Positions 1 to 9,819 of a stretch of DNA of 64,000 nucleotides are shown here, in pieces (position 1 is the first letter of the stretch; each line of letters starts with the position of its first letter). The translations under genes were made by a program, and so were the position numbers. Source of the stretch: Gordonia malaquae NBRC 108250 (GTDB lineage: Bacteria > Actinomycetota > Actinomycetes > Mycobacteriales > Mycobacteriaceae); contig NZ_BAOP01000003.1 in the NCBI RefSeq assembly GCF_000344135.1, forward strand, positions 230,049 to 294,048. Reading direction: 5' to 3'. Under the pieces are notes generated by a model that was not told the DNA's origin, made no database searches, and saw only the letters and a list, made by a program, of their open reading frames with translations.

Positions 1-2
1 TG

Positions 3-836
<834 letters not shown>

Positions 837-845
837 CCCGCCCAC

Positions 846-2222
846 GTGGACATAGTGATCATCGTCGCGAGCCTCATCGGCTTCGTGGCGCTCACCCTCG
901 GCACCGCACTCTTCGTCGCCGGAGAGTTCTCGCTCACCGCACTCGAACGATCGACGATCTCCGACGACCTCGCCCGTCGAGGTGACCGACGCGCCCGATC
1001 AGTCGATCGGGCACACCGGGAGCTGTCATTTCAGCTCTCGGCCGCCCAGCTCGGCATCACCATCACCACTCTGATCACCGGTTATATCGCTGAGCCGGTG
1101 CTCGCCCGCATCTTCAACCCGATTCTGGACGCCGTCAAGATCCCCGAGTCGTGGCAGGCGGGTGTCTCGTTGGCTCTGGCCCTGGTGATCGCGACGTCGT
1201 TGTCGATGGTCTTGGGCGAGTTGGTCCCCAAGAACCTGGCCATCGCCAAACCGCTCGCCGTCGCCCGCGCCACCGCAGGGCCGATGAGTGCATTCGCAAC
1301 GATGTTCAAACACGCCATCAACGGGTTGAACGGGACAGCGAACAGGCTCGTCCGACGTCTGGGTGTGGAACCGACCGAGGAGCTGCAGTCGGCCCGTTCG
1401 GCCGCGGAACTGTCGGTCCTGGTCCGCAATTCGGCCCTGCACGGTGAAATGGACGCCGACACCGCGGCTCTCGTCGACCGATCACTGCGGTTCGGCGATC
1501 TGTCCGCCGAGGACCTGATGACACCCCGTGTCCGCGTGGAGAGTCTCGAGCCCGGCGACTCCGTACACGATCTGATCGAGGCGTCCTCGAGCACCGGTCA
1601 CTCCCGCTTCCTGGTGGCGCCCGACGGCGACCTGGACAATCTGATCGGCGTGGTCCACATCAAGCAGGCGTTCACCGTCCCCGCTCGTGAGCACTCGACC
1701 ACTCCCCTGCGGTCCATCGCACGACCGGTCACCCGCGTGCCCGACAGTCTCGACGGTGACGCACTCATGGACCGCATCTCCGCCGACGGCCTCGAAGTGT
1801 GTGTCGTCGTCGACGAGTACGGCGGGACGGCAGGCATCGTGACATCTGAGGACATCATCGAAGAGATCCTCGGCAATGTGACCGACGAGCACGACGACGA
1901 GGAGTCCGAGGTCGCCCGTGTCGGAAACGGCTTCCGGTGCGCCGGTCTGCTGCGACTGGACGAAGTGCAGGACGCCGTCGGGTACCGCGCTCCCGATGGC
2001 GCATACGAGACTCTCGGCGGATTGGTGATGTTCGTCCTGCGGCGGATCCCCGAAGTGGGCGACGTCGTCGACTTGCCGGTTCGCAAATCGACGTCGGACA
2101 CCGACCGCGGTGAGCCTCCGCAACGATGGCGTGCGACTGTCGTCCGGATGGACGCCCGGCGCGTGGACCAGGTGTGGTTGACCATCGTCGACAATGAGAC
2201 GACGGGAGACGCTCATGGGTGA
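846..2222 (+). CDS. CNNM / HlyC-CorC family membrane protein, full-length type
   Basis: The 458-residue protein starts at a GTG nine bases after the guaB1 stop. It has an N-terminal CNNM (DUF21) membrane domain of about 190 residues with several hydrophobic helices, a pair of CBS domains at roughly residues 215-340 (typical DEYGGTAGIVTSEDIIEEI segment), and a C-terminal CorC/HlyC domain. The family binds adenine nucleotides and Mg through its CBS/CNNM parts and is implicated in magnesium or cobalt efflux; the substrate here is not proven. It corresponds to Rv1842c. Its stop codon overlaps the start of the next gene, so the two paralogs are translationally coupled and may form a heterodimer. 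Confidence 0.88.
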   Translation: MDIVIIVASLIGFVALTLGTALFVAGEFSLTALERSTISDDLARRGDRRARSVDRAHRELSFQLSAAQLGITITTLITGYIAEPVLARIFNPILDAVKIPESWQAGVSLALALVIATSLSMVLGELVPKNLAIAKPLAVARATAGPMSAFATMFKHAINGLNGTANRLVRRLGVEPTEELQSARSAAELSVLVRNSALHGEMDADTAALVDRSLRFGDLSAEDLMTPRVRVESLEPGDSVHDLIEASSSTGHSRFLVAPDGDLDNLIGVVHIKQAFTVPAREHSTTPLRSIARPVTRVPDSLDGDALMDRISADGLEVCVVVDEYGGTAGIVTSEDIIEEILGNVTDEHDDEESEVARVGNGFRCAGLLRLDEVQDAVGYRAPDGAYETLGGLVMFVLRRIPEVGDVVDLPVRKSTSDTDRGEPPQRWRATVVRMDARRVDQVWLTIVDNETTGDAHG

Positions 2223-3291
2223 CATCTGGGGAATCGTCCTCGCGGTACTCCTGCTGGCGGCGAACGCCTTCTTCGTCGGTGCAGAGTTCTCGCTGATCGC
2301 AGCCCGACGAGACCGACTCATCGCCTTGGAGGAGTCCGGCAAGAAGCGGGCCCGCACCGTGATCACAGCGTCGGAGAATCTCTCGCTGATGTTGGCGGGA
2401 TGCCAATTGGGCATCACGATCTGCTCGATCCTGCTGGGTCGGATCGCCGAACCGGCGATCGCCCACCTCATCGAGAAGCCGCTCGGGCTCATGCGCATCC
2501 CGGATGGCCTCCTGCACCCGATCGCGTTCGCGATCGCACTCGCGATCGTTGTCGTCCTGCACATCCTGGTCGGCGAGATGGTGCCGAAGAACATCGCACT
2601 CGCGGGCCCGGAGAGCGCCGCGATGCTGCTGGTGCCGGTGCATCTGTGGTTCCTGCGGATCGCAAAACCGTTCATCTGGGTGTTCAACGCACTCGCCAAC
2701 GGCGTTCTCCGGTTGATGCGCGTGGAGCCCAAGGACGAGCTGGCCTCGACCGTGACCGAGACCGAGCTGGCGCAGATGATCGGCGAGTCACGTGAGTCCG
2801 GGCTGCTCGACGCCGGTGAACACGATCGACTCACTCGGGCCCTCGAGACCGTCCAGCGGACGGTCAGCGAGGTGATGATCCCGTTGACCGACGTCCACAG
2901 CGTTCGGGTGCTGCCGGATCCGGCGACCGGCGGGCTGGGCCCACGCCTGAGCGCACTCGAGGACGCGGTCCGTGAGACGGGCTACTCGCGTTTCCCCGTT
3001 CGGGGCCTCGACGGCTCGTACATCGGCTACTTGCATCTCAAGGATGTGCTCGACGACGTCTTCGACGTCAACGTCGACTCCGACTCCCTTGTCGCCGTCG
3101 ACAAGATCCGCCCGTTGCCGACGTTGGCGGCAACGCTGCCTCTCGACGAGGCCGCGACCGCGCTGCAGCGTGTCAGCGCGCATCTCGCCGCCGTGGTCGA
3201 CGCCTCGGGCGCGGTCGTCGGCATGGTCGCCCTCGCTGATCTCGCCGAGGCGTTCGTCGGTGCGGTGCGGGACTCCACACACCGAATCTGA
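2215..3291 (+). CDS. CNNM domain protein with CBS pair, short type
   Basis: This is the second CNNM protein, 358 residues, with the same architecture as its upstream neighbour (CNNM membrane domain, then CBS pair) but ending after the CBS region, so it lacks the C-terminal CorC/HlyC domain. I chose the ATG at 2215 over an in-frame ATG at 2194 because a GGGAG ribosome site sits 7-8 bases before it and because the protein then begins with MGDIWGIVLAVLLLAANAFF, a typical first membrane helix. The start lies inside the last codons of the preceding gene (ATGGGTGA). It is the counterpart of Rv1841c. Ion transport or its regulation at the plasma membrane is inferred from the family. Confidence 0.87.
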   Translation: MGDIWGIVLAVLLLAANAFFVGAEFSLIAARRDRLIALEESGKKRARTVITASENLSLMLAGCQLGITICSILLGRIAEPAIAHLIEKPLGLMRIPDGLLHPIAFAIALAIVVVLHILVGEMVPKNIALAGPESAAMLLVPVHLWFLRIAKPFIWVFNALANGVLRLMRVEPKDELASTVTETELAQMIGESRESGLLDAGEHDRLTRALETVQRTVSEVMIPLTDVHSVRVLPDPATGGLGPRLSALEDAVRETGYSRFPVRGLDGSYIGYLHLKDVLDDVFDVNVDSDSLVAVDKIRPLPTLAATLPLDEAATALQRVSAHLAAVVDASGAVVGMVALADLAEAFVGAVRDSTHRI

Positions 3292-4208
3292 TGTCCGGCC
3301 ACGATCGACTCCTGACGCATTCAGAATGGTCAGCACGGGCCGCCACGCACCGAGACAGAATGAATGCGCTGGTCGGACCGTATTTCGCCGAGCGCAGCGC
3401 GGGAGTGGCCCATCCCGTTGTCGATTTTCTGTTCACGTACTACGCGGCGCGTCCGGCACAAGTCACACGATGGCACCCGGGGTTCGGTGTGTCACTCGAA
3501 AGAGCACGTCGGTACACCGGTCTACGCGGCTACATCGTCGACGATGACGGCACTGCAACCGTCTCTCAGGAGCACCTCGAGTCCCGCATCGACCTGCTCG
3601 ACGCGACGCTGGCGATCACGCAGGCGACAGCGGGACGGGCTCCGAGATTCGGGTGTTTCGGGCTCCACGAATGGGCGATGGTGTACCGCTCCGACGCCAA
3701 TCGGCACCCACATCCGTTGCGCCTCGGCGCTGTCGAGACGGATGCCGTCGTCGAACGGAGTGGGCTCCGGTGCACACATTTCGACGCGTTCCGCTTCTTC
3801 ACCGATCCCGCGCGCCCACGCAACGCCACCTACCTGACCAGGGCCGATGCCGTTGCCAATGAGCAGCCGGGGTGCTTGCACGCCACGATGGACCTGTACC
3901 GGTACTGCCTGCGCCTGTCTCCGCTGATCGGTTCGGACCTGCTCGGCGACTGCTTCGAGTTGGCGCTCAAGGCGCGAGAACTCGACATGAGGGCCAGCCC
4001 CTACGACCTCACCGGTGTTCTCGACATGACCGGCAGGCCGTACGAGCCCGTCCCGATCGAGACCGCAGAGGGTCGCGCGCAGTACGCGGCCGAGCAGACA
4101 GCGGTCGCCGAACGCGGCGCAGTCCTCCGAGAATCGGTGATCGCCAGATGCGACGACCTGCGCAAGTGGTGTCGGGGGCCCAGTCCGGTGGAGCAACCGG
4201 GCCGGTAG
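3291..4208 (+). CDS. Putative 3-methyladenine DNA glycosylase-like protein
   Basis: The 305-residue soluble protein is of a type widely annotated in mycolate actinobacteria as 3-methyladenine DNA glycosylase; I recognise the overall pattern ([17 protein letters not shown] near the N-terminus, [10 protein letters not shown] in the middle) but see no classical helix-hairpin-helix glycosylase motif, so the enzymatic label rests on family annotation rather than on visible catalytic residues. The ATG overlaps the previous stop by one base (TGATG), making it the last gene of the guaB1-CNNM-CNNM operon. The terminal TAG lies inside the putative -10 box of glcB. The alternative is a conserved protein of unknown function. 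Confidence 0.6.
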   Translation: MSGHDRLLTHSEWSARAATHRDRMNALVGPYFAERSAGVAHPVVDFLFTYYAARPAQVTRWHPGFGVSLERARRYTGLRGYIVDDDGTATVSQEHLESRIDLLDATLAITQATAGRAPRFGCFGLHEWAMVYRSDANRHPHPLRLGAVETDAVVERSGLRCTHFDAFRFFTDPARPRNATYLTRADAVANEQPGCLHATMDLYRYCLRLSPLIGSDLLGDCFELALKARELDMRASPYDLTGVLDMTGRPYEPVPIETAEGRAQYAAEQTAVAERGAVLRESVIARCDDLRKWCRGPSPVEQPGR

Positions 4209-4211
4209 AAT
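4206..4211 (+). promoter_or_regulatory. Candidate -10 box of glcB
   Basis: TAGAAT is close to the sigma-A -10 consensus and lies about 60 bases upstream of the glcB ATG, just at the stop of the preceding gene. No convincing -35 hexamer is visible, which is usual in this group. The implied transcript has a roughly 50-base leader with an AGAAAGG ribosome site at 4258-4264. Confidence 0.4.
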
Positions 4212-4269
4212 ATCTGTGCCGGATGATCTCGCGCCGGCGAATTCGCGAACGCCCACCAGAAAGGTCGTC

Positions 4270-6435
4270 ATGTCTGATCGTGTCACCGTCAACGGCTTGC
4301 AGGTCGCTGAGGTCCTCTATGACTTCGTCAACAACAAGGCTCTCCCGGGTACCGGTGTAGACGCCGACGCCTTCTGGACCGGCGCCGCCGCGGTGATCAA
4401 CGACCTCGCACCACGCAACCGCGAACTCCTCGCGGTCCGCGACGACCTCCAGGCCAAGATCGACGCCTGGCACCGCGATCACCAGACTCTCGACTTCGAC
4501 GAGTACAAGGCGTTCCTCACCGAGATCGGTTACCTCGTGCCGGTTCCCGCCGACTTCGAGATCACCACCGAAGGCGTCGACACCGAGATCACCTCGGTCC
4601 CCGGCCCTCAGCTCGTGGTCCCGATCCTCAACGCCCGCTTCGCCCTCAACGCGTCCAACGCGCGCTGGGGATCGCTGTACGACGCGCTCTACGGCACCGA
4701 CGCCATCTCCGAGGCTGACGGTGCGGAGAAGGGCACGTCGTACAACAAGGTCCGCGGCGACAAGGTGATCGCATTCGCGAAGGCGTTCCTCGACAAGGCA
4801 GTGCCGCTCGAACAGTGCAGCCACGCCGACGTCACCTCGTACACCGTGTCGGGCGACTCCGTCGTCGCAGCGTTCGGTGACGGACAGACCACGACGTTCG
4901 CCGATCCGACTGCATTCGTCGGCTACACCGGCGAACCCGCTGCGCCGACCGGGATCCTGGTCCGTCACAACGGTCTGCACCTGGAGATCCAGATCGACGC
5001 GTCGTCGCCGATCGGCTCCACGGACTCCGCCGGGGTCAAGGACGTCGCCGTCGAGTCGGCCGTCACCACGATCATGGACTTCGAGGACTCGGTCGCCGCG
5101 GTCGACGCCGACGACAAGGTGCTCGGCTACACCAACTGGCTCGGCCTCAACAAGGGCGACCTCGCCGAAGAGGTCAGCAAGGGCGGCAAGACGTTCACCC
5201 GCACGCTGAACCCCAACCGGACCTACACGGCTCCGGACGGCTCGACCCTGGAACTGCACGGCCGCAGCCTGCTGTTCGTCCGCAACGTCGGTCACCTGAT
5301 GACGAACCCGGCCATCCTCGACGCCGACGGCAACGAGGTCCCCGAAGGCATCATCGACGCCCTCGTCACCTCCGCGATCGGCATCCACGGCATGTCCGCC
5401 GAGGGCCTGCAGAACTCGCGCACCGGATCGATCTACATCGTGAAGCCGAAGATGCACGGTCCCGACGAGGTCGCCTTCACCGCCGAGTTGTTCGGCCGCG
5501 TCGAGGACGTCCTGGGCCTGGAGCGCAACACCCTCAAGGTCGGCATCATGGATGAGGAGCGCCGCACGTCGGTGAACCTGAAGGCGTCGATCAAGGCCGC
5601 GTCCGAGCGTGTCGTGTTCATCAACACCGGCTTCCTCGACCGCACCGGCGACGAGATCCACACCTCGATGGAGGCGGGTCCGTTTGTCCGCAAGGCCGAG
5701 ATCAAGGGCCAGACCTGGTTCAACGCGTACGAGGACTCCAACGTCGACACGGGCCTCGCCGCGGGTCTCGAGCACAAGGCGCAGATTGGCAAGGGCATGT
5801 GGGCCATGCCCGACCTGATGGCCGACATGCTCGAGCAGAAGATCGGTCACCCGAAGGCCGGCGCGAACACCGCATGGGTTCCGTCGCCGACCGCTGCGAC
5901 GCTGCACGCGCTGCACTACCACGAGGTCGACGTCTTCGAACGCCAGGACGAGATCGCCAAGCGCGATCCCGCGTCGGTCGACGACATTCTCACGATCCCG
6001 CTCTCGGCGAACCCGAACTGGACCGACGAGGAGAAGCGTGAGGAGCTCGACAACAACGCGCAGTCGATCCTCGGTTACGTCGTCCGCTGGATCGATCACG
6101 GTGTCGGTTGTTCCAAGGTTCCGGACATCCACGACGTGGCACTCATGGAGGACCGCGCCACGCTGCGCATCTCGAGCCAGTTGCTCGCCAACTGGCTGCG
6201 TCACGGCATCGTGACCGAAGACGACGTCGTCGCCGCGCTCAAGCGCATGGCGCCGGTCGTCGACCGCCAGAACGCAAGCGATCCGGAGTACCGTCCGCTC
6301 GCAGCCGATTTCGACTCGAACATCGCATTCAACGCTGCGAAGTCGCTGATCCTCGAAGGCGCTGCTCAGCCGAGCGGCTACACCGAACCGATCCTGCATC
6401 GGGCGCGCCGCGAGTACAAGGCCGCGAACGCCTGA
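4270..6435 (+). CDS. glcB: Malate synthase G
   Basis: The enzyme condenses glyoxylate with acetyl-CoA to malate in the glyoxylate shunt (cytosol). The 721-residue length matches malate synthase G (about 720-740). The catalytic arginine is R338 in [10 protein letters not shown] (R339 in the M. tuberculosis enzyme), the metal-binding acidic residues lie in [12 protein letters not shown] and in FLDRTGDE, and the general-base aspartate is D628 in [13 protein letters not shown] set the start at the ATG preceded by AGAAAGG; an in-frame GTG at 4216 would add 18 residues and has no ribosome site. A strong hairpin terminator follows. Position after the CNNM genes copies the Rv1837c neighbourhood. With gcvP/gcvH nearby it suggests C2 and glycine/glyoxylate metabolism. 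Confidence 0.97.
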   Translation: MSDRVTVNGLQVAEVLYDFVNNKALPGTGVDADAFWTGAAAVINDLAPRNRELLAVRDDLQAKIDAWHRDHQTLDFDEYKAFLTEIGYLVPVPADFEITTEGVDTEITSVPGPQLVVPILNARFALNASNARWGSLYDALYGTDAISEADGAEKGTSYNKVRGDKVIAFAKAFLDKAVPLEQCSHADVTSYTVSGDSVVAAFGDGQTTTFADPTAFVGYTGEPAAPTGILVRHNGLHLEIQIDASSPIGSTDSAGVKDVAVESAVTTIMDFEDSVAAVDADDKVLGYTNWLGLNKGDLAEEVSKGGKTFTRTLNPNRTYTAPDGSTLELHGRSLLFVRNVGHLMTNPAILDADGNEVPEGIIDALVTSAIGIHGMSAEGLQNSRTGSIYIVKPKMHGPDEVAFTAELFGRVEDVLGLERNTLKVGIMDEERRTSVNLKASIKAASERVVFINTGFLDRTGDEIHTSMEAGPFVRKAEIKGQTWFNAYEDSNVDTGLAAGLEHKAQIGKGMWAMPDLMADMLEQKIGHPKAGANTAWVPSPTAATLHALHYHEVDVFERQDEIAKRDPASVDDILTIPLSANPNWTDEEKREELDNNAQSILGYVVRWIDHGVGCSKVPDIHDVALMEDRATLRISSQLLANWLRHGIVTEDDVVAALKRMAPVVDRQNASDPEYRPLAADFDSNIAFNAAKSLILEGAAQPSGYTEPILHRARREYKAANA

Positions 6436-6453
6436 TACACCTGATGGTGTAGG

Positions 6454-6496
6454 CGCCGGGCCACGTGGTGGGAACGCCTCGTGGCCCGGCGTTTTC
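6454..6496 (+). terminator. Intrinsic terminator of glcB
   Basis: A perfect 12-base stem (CGCCGGGCCACG at 6454-6465 pairing with CGTGGCCCGGCG at 6480-6491) with a 14-base loop is followed by TTTTC. It ends the glcB transcript. Confidence 0.85.
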
Positions 6497-6560
6497 AGTT
6501 CAACCGAAGTAGACAGTGGACGGGCTCGGGGGTGGGCCGAGCGCACAGGAGGGACACGCG

Positions 6561-7739
6561 TTGTCGAAGCACTCGACAGGCGAGAAGAATCGTCAGTTCA
6601 TCGCACGACCGATCGTCGCCGGAGCACTGGTGGTGATCCTGATCGCGGGCGTCATCACTGCGTGGTCGAGGCTCGGCGACGATATCGAGCAGACCGCGTC
6701 GACCGACGCCTCGGCATGCGTCGACGGAAAGGCGACAGTTCCCGTCGTCGCCGATCCCGCGATCGCCCCGGGGCTGCAGCGCATCGCACAGAACTTCAAC
6801 AGCACCAATCCAATCGTGCGGGACAAGTGCGTGACCGTGCAGGTTCGCCCGGCCGACGCGCGCGCGACGCTGGAAGGCCTCACCGCGAAGAAGTGGGACA
6901 CACGGTCGTTCGGCCCCTACCCGGGCGCGTGGGTTCCGGAGTCGTCCGTGTGGGCCGCCGCCCTGCAGACGAAGAACGAGTCGATCCTGCAGGGTCCGCC
7001 TGCATCGCTCGTCTCGTCCCCTGTCCGACTCGTGATCGAACGTGAACTGGCGAAAGCGATCAACGGACGCATCGCGTGGAAGGACCTGCCGGGACTGACT
7101 CAGGCCAATTCCCTCGCTGCCTACGGACATCGCGAGTGGGGGTCGCTGCGCATGGCGATGCCGAACGGACCGCAGTCGGACGCCTCTGCGCTCGGCGCGC
7201 AGGGCGTCGCCGCCGCCGTCGCCGACCAGAAGGGATCGCTCACCGCCGCTCAGGCCGAATCCCCCGCTGTGAAGCGCGCCGTGGAACAGTTGATGTCCGC
7301 GCCCCCGAAGATCGGTGACGGCTCGACCGCGGCTGCGGTGACGGCGATCGGAGCGGCCACGGACCCGGCGAATGCCAAGGTCCGGGCTGTTCCGGCGACA
7401 GAGCAGAGCGTGTTCGCGTCGACTGTCGACGACAAGACCGCCAAGGTCGCCGTCGTCGCACCGACCGGAGCGACTCCGGTCGCGGACTACCCCGTCGTCA
7501 AACTGGCGGGCGACATGGTGCCCGCATACGCCGGTGATGCGATCTCGGAGTTCTTCACATTCGCCCGGAAACCTCCACAGATGAAGATCCTGACCGGCAT
7601 GGGCTTCCGCGGTACCGGTCCACTCCCCGCCCCGACTGCCACTGTTCCATTCGGTCCCGTGGTCGACGCGCTCCCCGCGCCCGAACCCGCCGCGGCCGTC
7701 GCCATCAACAAGATCGTCCTCCCCGCCGCCGCTCCCTGA
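6561..7739 (+). CDS. Membrane-anchored binding-protein-like protein, homolog of Rv1836c without VWA domain
   Basis: The 392-residue protein has a short basic N-terminus, one membrane segment at about residues 14-34 (PIVAGALVVILIAGVITAW), and an extracellular domain resembling a type 2 periplasmic binding fold (ACVDGKATVPVVADPAIA, WGSLRMAMPNG, ATPVADYPVVKL). I chose the TTG start at 6561 because AGGAGGG lies at 6547-6553; the GTG at 6516 has no such site. From memory, the M. tuberculosis gene next to glcB (Rv1836c) shares these segments but carries an additional C-terminal von Willebrand A domain; here the protein stops just where that would begin. No lipobox cysteine is seen. The function is unknown, perhaps in cell-wall assembly. 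Confidence 0.7.
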   Translation: MSKHSTGEKNRQFIARPIVAGALVVILIAGVITAWSRLGDDIEQTASTDASACVDGKATVPVVADPAIAPGLQRIAQNFNSTNPIVRDKCVTVQVRPADARATLEGLTAKKWDTRSFGPYPGAWVPESSVWAAALQTKNESILQGPPASLVSSPVRLVIERELAKAINGRIAWKDLPGLTQANSLAAYGHREWGSLRMAMPNGPQSDASALGAQGVAAAVADQKGSLTAAQAESPAVKRAVEQLMSAPPKIGDGSTAAAVTAIGAATDPANAKVRAVPATEQSVFASTVDDKTAKVAVVAPTGATPVADYPVVKLAGDMVPAYAGDAISEFFTFARKPPQMKILTGMGFRGTGPLPAPTATVPFGPVVDALPAPEPAAAVAINKIVLPAAAP

Positions 7740-7765
7740 GTCGCGGAACGCTGATTCATCGCTGA

Positions 7766-8404
7766 TCAGCGGCGACGATTCCAGAACTGGTGTGTGAGTC
7801 CGCTCGCGGTGGTGACCGATTCGATGTCGAAACGGTCGTGGACGTCGCGCCCACCGTCGAAGACGGACACGCCTGAACCGAGGACGATCGGCACGGTCAC
7901 CAGGTGCACGAAGTCGACGAGGTCGGCGTCCAAGAACTGACGGATCGACGACGGTCCCCCGCCCAGCCGGATGTCGCCGCCGTCGGCGAGTTCCCGAGCC
8001 TGCGCGATCGCCTCTTCCGGGGCTGCGTCGACGAAGTGGAAGCTCGTGCCGTTCTCAAAGGTCAGTGTCTCGCGTTCGTGGTGGGTCAGCACGATGACGG
8101 GCGTCTTGAACGGCGGTTCGGCGCCCCACCAGCCGATCCACTCGTCGTCGGTCCACGGTCCGCTCTGCGGCCCGAACTTCTTGCGGCCCATGATCTCCAC
8201 GCCGATTCCCTGTCCCCAGAGACTGTAGAACGCACGATCGGCGGTGATCGGATCGTCCACGGTGTGGACGCCCTCGATGACACGGCCGTCGAAGCGGCTG
8301 AAGAGGTCCCGGGCGTGCCCGATCGGTTCGTCGACGGTGACGGTTCCGCCGGCGCTGAAGCCGTCCAACGAGATGTTCAGGTTGTGTACGCGCACTTTCG
8401 ACAT
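7766..8404 (-). CDS. Dihydrofolate reductase / RibD C-terminal family protein
   Basis: The 212-residue protein belongs to the RibD_C/DHFR-like family of NADPH-dependent reductases that are common as stand-alone genes in actinobacteria. It opens with a beta strand and NISLDGFSAG (family signature SLDGxxA), has IMGRKKFGPQSGPW after the cofactor site and GGDIRLGGGPSSIRQFLDADLVD, the nucleotide-binding turn. The substrate is unknown. It converges with the preceding gene across 26 bases containing the 12-base palindrome CGCTGATCAGCG (7760-7771), and is divergent from the organosulfur operon; no functional link to either is evident. Confidence 0.85.
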   Translation of the reverse strand: MSKVRVHNLNISLDGFSAGGTVTVDEPIGHARDLFSRFDGRVIEGVHTVDDPITADRAFYSLWGQGIGVEIMGRKKFGPQSGPWTDDEWIGWWGAEPPFKTPVIVLTHHERETLTFENGTSFHFVDAAPEEAIAQARELADGGDIRLGGGPSSIRQFLDADLVDFVHLVTVPIVLGSGVSVFDGGRDVHDRFDIESVTTASGLTHQFWNRRR

Positions 8405-8534
8405 GCCCAGAACGGTACTCGTCGTTGTGTGCTCGGTGAGTCCAATTCACGTGCCCTGCACCCGATCCCGACAGTTGAATTCATCGCGGGCCGATCCGTC
8501 GACGGACCGTCGACGGCGGCGCACCATCGTTGTC

Positions 8535-8573
8535 ATGACCGCTGTCGAACTCTCCCGGAACCGATGTCGCTGA
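8535..8573 (+). CDS. Candidate cysteine-containing leader peptide upstream of sfnG
   Basis: A 12-codon ORF (MTAVELSRNRCR) ends 44 bases before the sfnG ATG. A weak -10-like hexamer, CACCAT (8522-8527, with the conserved A and T), lies 7 nt upstream of its ATG, the geometry of leaderless transcripts. In mycobacteria and other actinobacteria, short leaderless ORFs with Cys codons near the end act as cysteine-responsive attenuators of sulfur-assimilation operons; the position and the SRxRCR-stop ending fit that class. Only one Cys codon is present, so the call is an inference. It could be chance, since the ORF is tiny. Confidence 0.4.
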   Translation: MTAVELSRNRCR

Positions 8574-8617
8574 CCATGCGTCCTGACGTCCACTTCACGA
8601 GGAGAACCACCACTGTC

Positions 8618-9784
8618 ATGTCCGACATCGTTTCCGAGCGGCTCGACGCCGCATCAGCTCCACTCCAATTCGCGTACTGGGTGCCGAATGTGAGCGGCGG
8701 CCTCGTCGTCTCCACGATCGAGCAACGCACCGACTGGAGTTACGACTACAACCGCAAGCTCGCCGTCCTCGCAGAGAACAACGGCTTCGATTACGCACTG
8801 TCGCAAGTCCGATACATCGCGTCGTACGGTGCCGCCTACCAGCACGAATCGACGAGCTTCTCACTCGCCCTGCTGCTGGCAACCGAAAGACTCAAGGTGA
8901 TCGCCGCCGTGCACCCCGGGCTGTGGCAGCCCGGAGTCCTGGCCAAGTTCCTCACCACCGCCGACCACCTGTCCGGCGGGCGAGCCGCCGTGAACGTGGT
9001 GTCCGGATGGTTCAAAGACGAGTTCACCAAGCTCGGCGAACCGTGGCTCGAGCACGATGAACGCTACCGCCGGACCGAGGAGTTCATCACCTACCTGCGA
9101 CGGATCTGGACCGACGATCACGCCGAGCTCAAGGGCGACTTCTATCGGCTCCACGACTTCGACCTGAAGCCCAAGCCCGTCGACCTCCCCGGTCGCCCGC
9201 ACCCGGAGATATTCCAGGGCGGCAACTCGACGGCCGCACGTGCACTCGCCGGCCGGGTGTCCGACTGGTACTTCAGCAACGGCAAGGACTTCGACGGGTT
9301 GACCGAGCAGGTCGTCGACGTGAACACCGAAGCCGCCCTGCACGGTCGAACCGTCAAATTCGGGCTCAACGGCTTCCTCATCGGCCGTGACACCGAAGCG
9401 GAGGCACGCGACGTGCTCCGCGAGATCGTCGACAAAGCCGACCGACAGGCCGTCGAAGGCTTCGGCTCCGCAGTCAAACAGGCAGGCAACTCGACGGCGG
9501 ACGGCAAGGGCATGTGGCAGGACTCCGAGTTCGCCGACCTCGTCCAGTACAACGACGGGTTCCGCACAGGTCTGGTCGGCACTCCCGAGCAGATCGCCGA
9601 GCGCATCGTCGCCTACAAGACACGCGGTGTGAACCTCTTCCTCCTCGGATTCCTGCACTACCTGGAGGACGTCGAGTACTTCGGCACCCACATCCTTCCC
9701 CTGGTCCGGGAGCTCGAAGCGGACCTCACCTCCAGCGGACGGCTCGAGTCCGAACTCGCCCGCAACGGCGTCCTGACCGCCTGA
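8618..9784 (+). CDS. sfnG: FMNH2-dependent dimethyl sulfone monooxygenase
   Basis: The 388-residue luciferase-like (LLM) flavin monooxygenase oxidises dimethyl sulfone with FMNH2 and O2 to methanesulfinate, the entry step for using DMSO2 as a sulfur source. It carries the SfnG opening FAYWVPNVSGGLVVSTIEQR, then ALSQVRYIASYGA and INVVSGWFKDEF-like AVNVVSGWFKDEFTKLGEPW, diagnostic of the family. The ATG at 8618 has GAGGAG at 8599-8604 upstream (13-base spacing, rather long); an in-frame ATG at 8576 would add 14 residues without homology support. It is the first enzyme gene of a sulfur-scavenging operon; its FMNH2 would come from the flavin reductase at 13458. Confidence 0.93.
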   Translation: MSDIVSERLDAASAPLQFAYWVPNVSGGLVVSTIEQRTDWSYDYNRKLAVLAENNGFDYALSQVRYIASYGAAYQHESTSFSLALLLATERLKVIAAVHPGLWQPGVLAKFLTTADHLSGGRAAVNVVSGWFKDEFTKLGEPWLEHDERYRRTEEFITYLRRIWTDDHAELKGDFYRLHDFDLKPKPVDLPGRPHPEIFQGGNSTAARALAGRVSDWYFSNGKDFDGLTEQVVDVNTEAALHGRTVKFGLNGFLIGRDTEAEARDVLREIVDKADRQAVEGFGSAVKQAGNSTADGKGMWQDSEFADLVQYNDGFRTGLVGTPEQIAERIVAYKTRGVNLFLLGFLHYLEDVEYFGTHILPLVRELEADLTSSGRLESELARNGVLTA

Positions 9785-9819
9785 CACCCCACACCTCACC
9801 TGACAAGGAATCCCACACC

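Noticed and set aside
4009..6546. Open frame of about 845 codons opposite glcB
   Set aside because: Same compositional effect; it also covers parts of the neighbouring gene in antisense.
7904..8617. Long N-terminal extension of sfnG
   Set aside because: The frame is open upstream but runs antisense through the RibD-like gene; the SfnG homology starts at the ATG at 8618.
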